Below are positions 58,743-64,000 of a DNA stretch of 64,000 nt, piece after piece. The stretch lies in contig CANTFL010001443.1 of NCBI GenBank assembly GCA_947650285.1, forward strand, positions 62,001 to 126,000, written 5' to 3'. The DNA is from Hyaloperonospora brassicae. Lineage: Eukaryota > Oomycota > Peronosporomycetes > Peronosporales > Peronosporaceae. A program made the position numbers and the translations under genes. The stretch's first letter is position 1. The number at the start of each line of letters is the position of its first letter. The notes under the pieces were generated by a model. The model did not search any database. It was not told the DNA's origin and saw only the letters and a list, made by a program, of their open reading frames with translations.

Positions 58743-60320
58743 TTGGATGCCCGTAGTGGATCTTCGATCTTTAAGGATCCTCTTGATCAGTTCTATCCTT
58801 CAGTAAAGGAGTTTCAGGATGTGGTATGTCACAACCCACCATCCGTTTTATCTCCCGATAGAGGTGTACGTCATGAAATTGACTTGGTTGCTGGAACTAA
58901 ATACTGCGTAACACGACAGTGGCCTTTACCGAAGGAACAGTGTGACGTCATTGACGACTTCTTTCGTGCAAAAACACGCGACAGGAATGGTACGTGAGAG
59001 CAAATATCCCCATTACACATCGACCTTCTGTTTAAAAAAGCTTAATGGAAAGTGGCGCATTGTTCATGCTTACAATATGCTTAATGCAGCCACCATCCTG
59101 GCTCAAACACCAATTCCGAGGAAGGATGTTATTCAGAACAATATGGTGGGATGTACTATGTACATTGCGCTCGACTTAGTCGATGGTTATTACCAGCTTC
59201 TCATGCGAGAAAGCGATATTCCGCTGAAAGCGGTCAGCACTCCAAGCGGTAGCTCTGGGATTGGCTTGTTATGCCGCAAGGGTTATAAAATTCCCCGGCT
59301 AAATTCAATCGTCTTGTAACACAATTGTTCAGGCCTCACCGAGGCTATGCACGGACGTACTTTGATGACATCTTTGTCCATAGTCGTGCTATGAACGGTC
59401 GGTCGGATGTGGATAATCACATTGACCATTTACGAGCGGTTCTCGAGTGCATGCGCACGGATAAGTTGTACGCCAACGCGTCTAAGTGAATATTTGGTGC
59501 AGAAGAGATTCCTTCTTCAGGGTGATTTATTTGGTAAGCAAAGCCTTAGAGCGGATCTCGCTAAGGTAAAAGCCATAGTCGATTGGACGGTTCCAAAGAA
59601 CCAAAAGGACTTACGTAAGTGAATTGGCCTTGCCAATTACTTACACAAATACAGTGCGAATTACGCTGATATGGCTCGGCCATTATCCAATCTCCTCAAA
59701 AAGGATGTGGAATGGTGATGGACTAGCACCGAGCATGATGATTTTCAAGCAGTAAAGGAGAGTCTCCTTCATGCACCAATCTTAGATTTGCCTGATCCTG
59801 ATTAATCTTTTAGTGTCGTCTGTGACGCATCCGACTTTTTCATAGGCAGCGCCCTGTTACAGACATATTATGATGGACGGAAAAGCGTCATTGCGTTTGA
59901 GTCCCGGCAGCTGAAGGCTGCAGAAAAGAACTATGCTGTTTACGACAAAGAGCTATTTGCAATGAAGTATGCTCTCGTCAACTTTAGATTTCATCTTCTT
60001 GGCTCTAAGCCTTTTGTGATCTATACAGATCATGCGTCACTACGCAATTGGACCCTGTCGCCTCACCTCTCTCAGAGAATGGCTCGTTGGCTTTCCTTCT
60101 TTGCCGAGTACGACTTCGAGGTGAAGTATAAGCCGGGCAAGCAGAATGCTTTGGCTGATGCGTTTTCACGCAGGCCTGACTTTGAGCTTGCTCATGTAAC
60201 GACAATGTCGTCGTCGGTCGCTAACCCAATCCGTACGGCAAATGCCAAGGATGAACACTGTGTAGCTCTGATACGTGCTAAAGGGAGCGAGAAGCTTAAG
60301 GCCTCAGACGTATAATTGTC
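58743..60320 (+). pseudogene. Reverse transcriptase and RNase H of Gypsy B
   Basis: Frames read TKYCVTRQWPLPKEQ, KLNGKWRIVHAYNMLNAATI and ALDLVDGYYQLLMRESDIPL, then YFDD at 59358-59369 in another frame. After more breaks come FSVVCDASDFFIGSALLQ, VIYTDHASLRNW and NALADAFSRRPDFEL (RNase H). At least five stops or shifts are present. Confidence 0.82.
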
Positions 60321-60429
60321 GGCACGATAACGTGAGAGGCTACATCGATATTCCATCGATCAAGGCCTGTTGTGCTATAACACGGATTTGGAGGATACCC
60401 CTCGCATCGTTTTACCTCATGATGAGTAG

Positions 60430-61515
60430 TTGAAGTATCGGATCCTCTATGAGGCACATGATACTGCGTTGAGTGGTCATCTTGGACTTGAGAAGACCTA
60501 CGGATCAGATAGCCAATGCTTTTGGTGGCCCATACTATTTAAATGGGTGAGCGCATATGTGCGTACGTGTGAAACGTGTCAACGGGTAAAAACCTCATCT
60601 CACGCGGCCGCGCCGCTGGCTAGTTTGCCTATACCCAAAGGGGTGTTGGGAGTCCATCAGTATGGACTTCCTATTTGGATTACCGAAAGATTCGTATGGC
60701 AATACGAGAATTGTGGTCTTTGTTGACCGTTTGAGCAAGATGGCTCATTTAGCGGCGGTGCCGGATACCATTGATGGTGAAGGTACAGCTACGCTGTTTA
60801 TCGATCGCGTGTTTCGACAGCAAGGTTTGCCGTTGTTAATTGTATCTGATAGAGATCCTCGCTTCACTGGGAAGTTTTGGAAGTTCGTTTTCAAGGTGTC
60901 CGGCACACGTTTGGACATGTCCACAGCGGATCATCCATATACTGATGGAAAAGCCGAGCGAGTGAATCGCATCATCGGTGACATCTTGCGCAGTGTTTGC
61001 GCTGAAACGCCTAAGCGTTGGAGTTCGATTCTCCCTGTCGCTTATTTTGCGTTTAATAACGCCGTGTATGCCTCCACCGGCTACACACCATTTTATGTGA
61101 ATGGTCTCTCACACCCTCGCGTTTCGTTAACGCTACCACTACGTGGTTCAGGGCTTGGTGAGGGAGAAGTTGCCGATCGGCTTGCTGATATCAGCCCTGC
61201 TACTGTTCAAAAACAGGTAAGCAGTTTTATCGCAACGCGATTGAATGTCTTACGACATGTGCGTGACGGACTGGATGATAGCCAAGACATGCAGAAGGAA
61301 CAAGCAGATGCTATAGGCAGAGGTTGTATTGAACGTTATAAGGTCGTAGACCAAGTTCTACTCAATGCTAAAACCTACCTGAAAACGTAGTGTCCGCCGT
61401 CTTCAAGACAAAGTTGCACCCACGCTTCAATGGACCATTTACGGTCGTCGCCAAGAAGGGACTTGCGTATACGCTCAAACTCCCGCGCAAACTGCGCACA
61501 TACCCTGTGTTCTAA
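60430..61515 (+). pseudogene. Integrase of Gypsy B
   Basis: The zinc-binding part (LSGHLGLEKTYGS, then CETCQRVKTSS) shifts into the 243-codon frame from 60662 with MDFLFGLPKDSYGN, VSDRDPRFTGKFW and TDGKAERVNRIIGDIL (D, D, E). A TAG at 61388 precedes the C-terminal module HPRFNGPFTVVAKKGLAYT with LRTYPVF. Confidence 0.82.
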
Positions 61516-61525
61516 GTTGGCTTCC

Positions 61526-62881
61526 TCAAGCCGAATCGGAATCCGTCCCACGTGAACTAGGAGGCGCTTCCGCCGCATGGGTTGGCCTTGCCATCGGTTG
61601 CTGAATCCGTACCAGGAGGTCAAGCTGGGCCTCCATCCATTCTTGACTCAACTTTAACGCCTGGACACGGGCTCGCATCGCGTCAAACGCACTCTGGGTC
61701 TTACCCAATATCTCACGGAGACCACTCAGCTCGAGAAGCACCTTCTCATGCTCCTCCATCGGTATACCGACCACCTCCTACGCTGCTCGATAAGCAAGGG
61801 AACCGCCAGTTCCATGTTGAGCGACTCCTGAAACGACTTTGTCGTCAGGGTCAATACCATTATCTGGTAAAGTGGCGAGGGTACCCGGAGTCGGAGAAAT
61901 CGAGGGAGTTTGAGACACCCCTTCGGCAGGATTGCCCATACGCCGTTGATGTTTTTGAACATCGTGGCAAGGGTCATCCCTCGACCGAGCGCTTCTCACC
62001 AATAGTGGTGGAAGCAGGTGGGTAGTTGGGTTCCGCTTAACCAACACCCGCATCAATCGGCACAGCCGGATCATAGCGTGTGCGAGTTCGTAACTAGCCT
62101 CTGACCTTAAGCTTGGCGTATCCATACCGAAGCTTTCGTTCCAGACGAACATCTGCCACATCGGCACTTGCTCTGAGAGCTAACAAGCTGCTGAGGTGTC
62201 GTTTCCGATGCACATAGCGAACAAAAGCGTTGTCTTCTTCCTCCTGAGATTCGCCTGCGAATAGTAGGATGGGTATACCCTTCATCGGTGGAATCGTGCA
62301 CCCCGTGCTTGCGTGTCAAGTCGCAACTTGTATTGACTCTAAGTCACTAAGTGAGGTTGCAGGTACCTCTCGCGAAGTACCTGTCGACTCACCACCTCAT
62401 CAGAAGGTGTTGGCTCAGCGCCAATGGCCCACGTTGCCAAAGAATGACCTGTCGTTTGGCGTATACGCTCTTCCACACTGAGTGGGGTAAAAAGATAGCC
62501 ACGACGACCCTCAGGGGTTGCAGCAAGCTGCATACAGCGCTGAGCGCTCTCCTCTCGTCGGATATCCAACTCTTGTTGCTCATCAAGCGGATTTGTGATG
62601 ATGGCATCGCCCACGGTAAGTGTTTGATGCGTCGCCGATGGCGCGTTGGCTTCGCCACGCTCGGCAAATGGGTTTGGTGCAATATGAGGTGCTGCCTCTT
62701 GCACTGGTAAGTCGGACATTGTCCTCTTTTCACCATGGATATCGGTATCCATACCATAATCCACCTCCACATCGATGCCGAGGTAGGACGAGAGATTCGA
62801 GGAATCATGGGGTGGTGATGCCATGGTGTTTTGTGTTTTGCCAACCGTAAGGTTAAAGCGCACACACACCGTCTTATTCAA
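61526..62881 (-). pseudogene. Antisense accessory reading frame of Gypsy B
   Basis: Opposite to pol, a 181-codon frame opens at 62881 (an inner Met begins MASPPHDSSNLSSYLG), 52 bp from the 3' LTR. It is acidic and disordered at first, then has LSVEERIRQTTGHSLATWA. Downstream, in shifted frames, are VRYVHRKRHLSSLLALRASA and SYELAHAMIRLCRLMRVLVK, and the last piece (61774-61526) is a coiled coil (EEHEKVLLELSGLREILG and on to MEAQLDLLVRIQQPMARP). Position, direction and layout match the antisense frame of element A, although I see no clear residue-level match between them. The function is unknown. Confidence 0.5.
61582..62025 (+). pseudogene. Chromodomain and linker of Gypsy B
   Basis: An open frame with a Pro/Ser-rich linker and FHVERLLKRLCRQGQYHYLV followed by KWRGYPESEKSREFETPL (about 61797-61940). 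The chromodomain is nearly complete, though the second aromatic cage residue (usual W of SWDSWE) is lost. Confidence 0.75.
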
Positions 62882-62920
62882 GAAAAGAATTCGATTGACG
62901 TTTTGTGGAAACTTCAGTCT

Positions 62921-62932
62921 GATGGAAGAGAG
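62921..62932 (+). promoter_or_regulatory. Polypurine tract of Gypsy B
   Basis: GATGGAAGAGAG directly precedes the 3' LTR. Confidence 0.6.
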
Positions 62933-63613
62933 TGTAACGGGGTTACACGTCGACTAGTAGTCGACAATAGGTGTGGTACACACAAGGGATGGGATTCTTT
63001 TTATAGTAATATTAGAACGTAGTATCAATTGTTGAAGACTGATGTCTGTCAACAATTGATTACGAGATATTTTAATAGGTTTATTTAGGACATAAGTGAG
63101 TAGGTTGTTTACTTTGTTCTAAGGTGTTCGTTTAGGTTAAAAGAAGAAATAAAACTCAGTTCCCATTTTGATCAACAAAAGACACGTGCCTCTCTGAGGC
63201 GTCTTGCGATCCTTAAGGAAGTAGCAACGCCTTGTTAAGGCAGCTACTCCTTGTGCACTCAGTGCGTTTGATTCTTTGAATCGTTTGGTACCCTGGAACA
63301 GGGACCGTAAGCTCTCTGAGCTTGTTGACTCTTTGAGTCGGGTCTTTGAACCAAACCTTAGCTCTCGGAGCTGTTGAGTCTTTAAGTCGGGTTCGTAGTA
63401 CCGAAGTTGCTCATTGAGCGTTAAGTCTACCTCTGAATTAAGGAGCTGTTGAGTCTTTGAGTCGGGTTCGTAGAACCGAAGTTGCTCATTGAGCCTTAAG
63501 TCTACCTCTGAATTAAGGAGCTGTTGAGTCTTTGAGTCGGGTTCGTAGAACCGAAGTTGCTCATTGAGCGTTAAGTCTACCTCTGAATTAAGGAGCTGTG
63601 TAGCTCCGCTACA
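62933..63613 (+). repeat. 3' LTR of Gypsy B (681 bp)
   Basis: It begins TGTAACGGGGTTACA and ends AGCTCCGCTACA. It carries three copies of a 75-bp unit (GGAGCTGTTGAGTC at 63367, 63442 and 63517) where the 5' LTR has one, which explains its extra 150 bp. Confidence 0.9.
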
Positions 63614-63690
63614 TCGTGAGTATGCACCCTTGTATTGTTATAGATACAATGTCTTGCTCAGTTATCTGAGCAAGAGCGTACTCCGTTACA
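63614..63690 (+). mobile_element. Old LTR, right part
   Basis: The end of the LTR that begins at 42550; it closes with GCGTACTCCGTTACA. No clear TSD remains (CAATT before, AAACT after). Confidence 0.55.
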
Positions 63691-64000
63691 AAACTGCTAC
63701 TTTCCATGATGTACAACGTGATGAAGAAGCGCTGCACCGAATGCGATATCTAACTGAATGTGACAACAAGGATCAACTACGTCAAATTAGGAACAAGGAG
63801 CTAGAACTGGCTGATTATGGATGCAAGCTCTCATTCACGACAATGATGATGTACACACTGCAAAGTTTACCGAATGCGGTACAAGAGTTTGGATTTATTC
63901 ATATTTTTGGTGCATATGCATTCTTACTTTATATGCAATCTTTATTACATGTAACGATAGTGCTACCGGACAGGGAGATCACTTCTGAGGGCGACATCCA
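63691..64000 (+). pseudogene. Possible Copia gag fragment
   Basis: A frame reading RNKELELADYGCKLSFTTMM followed by MYTLQSLPNAVQEF resembles Copia capsid sequence (ELADMG, LPESF). It runs out near 63950. It lies outside the nest and may be part of the host relic seen left of 42550. Confidence 0.45.

Larger units (their letters stand above)
42946..63613 (+). mobile_element. Gypsy element B (host of nested elements A and Copia)
   Basis: The LTRs are 42946-43476 and 62933-63613. Internal parts are 43477-44062 and 56886-62932, so B alone is about 7.8 kb. The flanks TCGGG (42941-42945) and TCGTG (63614-63618) form a TSD with one mismatch. Domains run gag, protease, RT, RNase H, integrase, chromodomain on the plus strand, all with stops. 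Confidence 0.88.

Overview
The window reads as nuclear DNA of an oomycete, most likely a Peronosporales member such as Phytophthora or a downy mildew. The evidence is a set of short GT-AG introns (68-179 bp, several with a GTACGT donor), tightly packed housekeeping genes, a FYVE-GAF protein of a kind known from oomycetes, and Gypsy and Copia elements of the type that fills Peronosporales genomes. No species can be named from sequence alone.

Host genes form two compact islands. Island 1 (1-7420) holds the 3' part of a CD2BP2/LIN1-like U5 snRNP GYF protein (+), a CUE-domain protein (-), a folate-receptor-domain type I membrane protein (+), complex I subunit NDUFB7 (-), LSM12 (+) and a PfkB-family sugar kinase (-). 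Island 2 (32078-38041) is a divergent pair: class III PI 3-kinase VPS34 (-) and a FYVE-GAF protein (+). One enzyme makes PI3P and the other carries an intact PI3P-reading motif. Exon joins were chosen so that splice sites, phase and family alignment agree, but none has transcript support.

Most of the rest is mobile DNA. From 8166 to 18500 lie a solo LTR, a dead pogo/Tigger-like transposon split by a second solo LTR, and a decayed chromodomain Gypsy (element C). At 19830-22740 is a nearly perfect inverted repeat with 1158-bp arms around a Gypsy RT fragment. A decayed LINE with ORF1, endonuclease and FADD reverse transcriptase fills about 22.9-30.05 kb. From 38 to 42.5 kb the DNA is AT-rich, with no convincing gene.

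From 42550 to 63690 there is a four-level nest. An old LTR is split by Gypsy B (42946-63613). B's gag is split by Gypsy A (44063-56880, minus strand), with a perfect GTCAG target duplication. A's integrase is split by a nearly intact Copia element (46756-51591), with a GGTTTT duplication.

Three observations deserve most attention. Gypsy A and B each carry a broken antisense reading frame that starts close to the 3' LTR, runs against pol and ends in a coiled coil over the chromodomain region. The LTR ages are inverted: the inner element A has LTRs about 13% different, while the LTRs of its host B differ by only about 2%. A conserved primer-binding-site candidate follows the 5' LTR of all three Gypsy elements.
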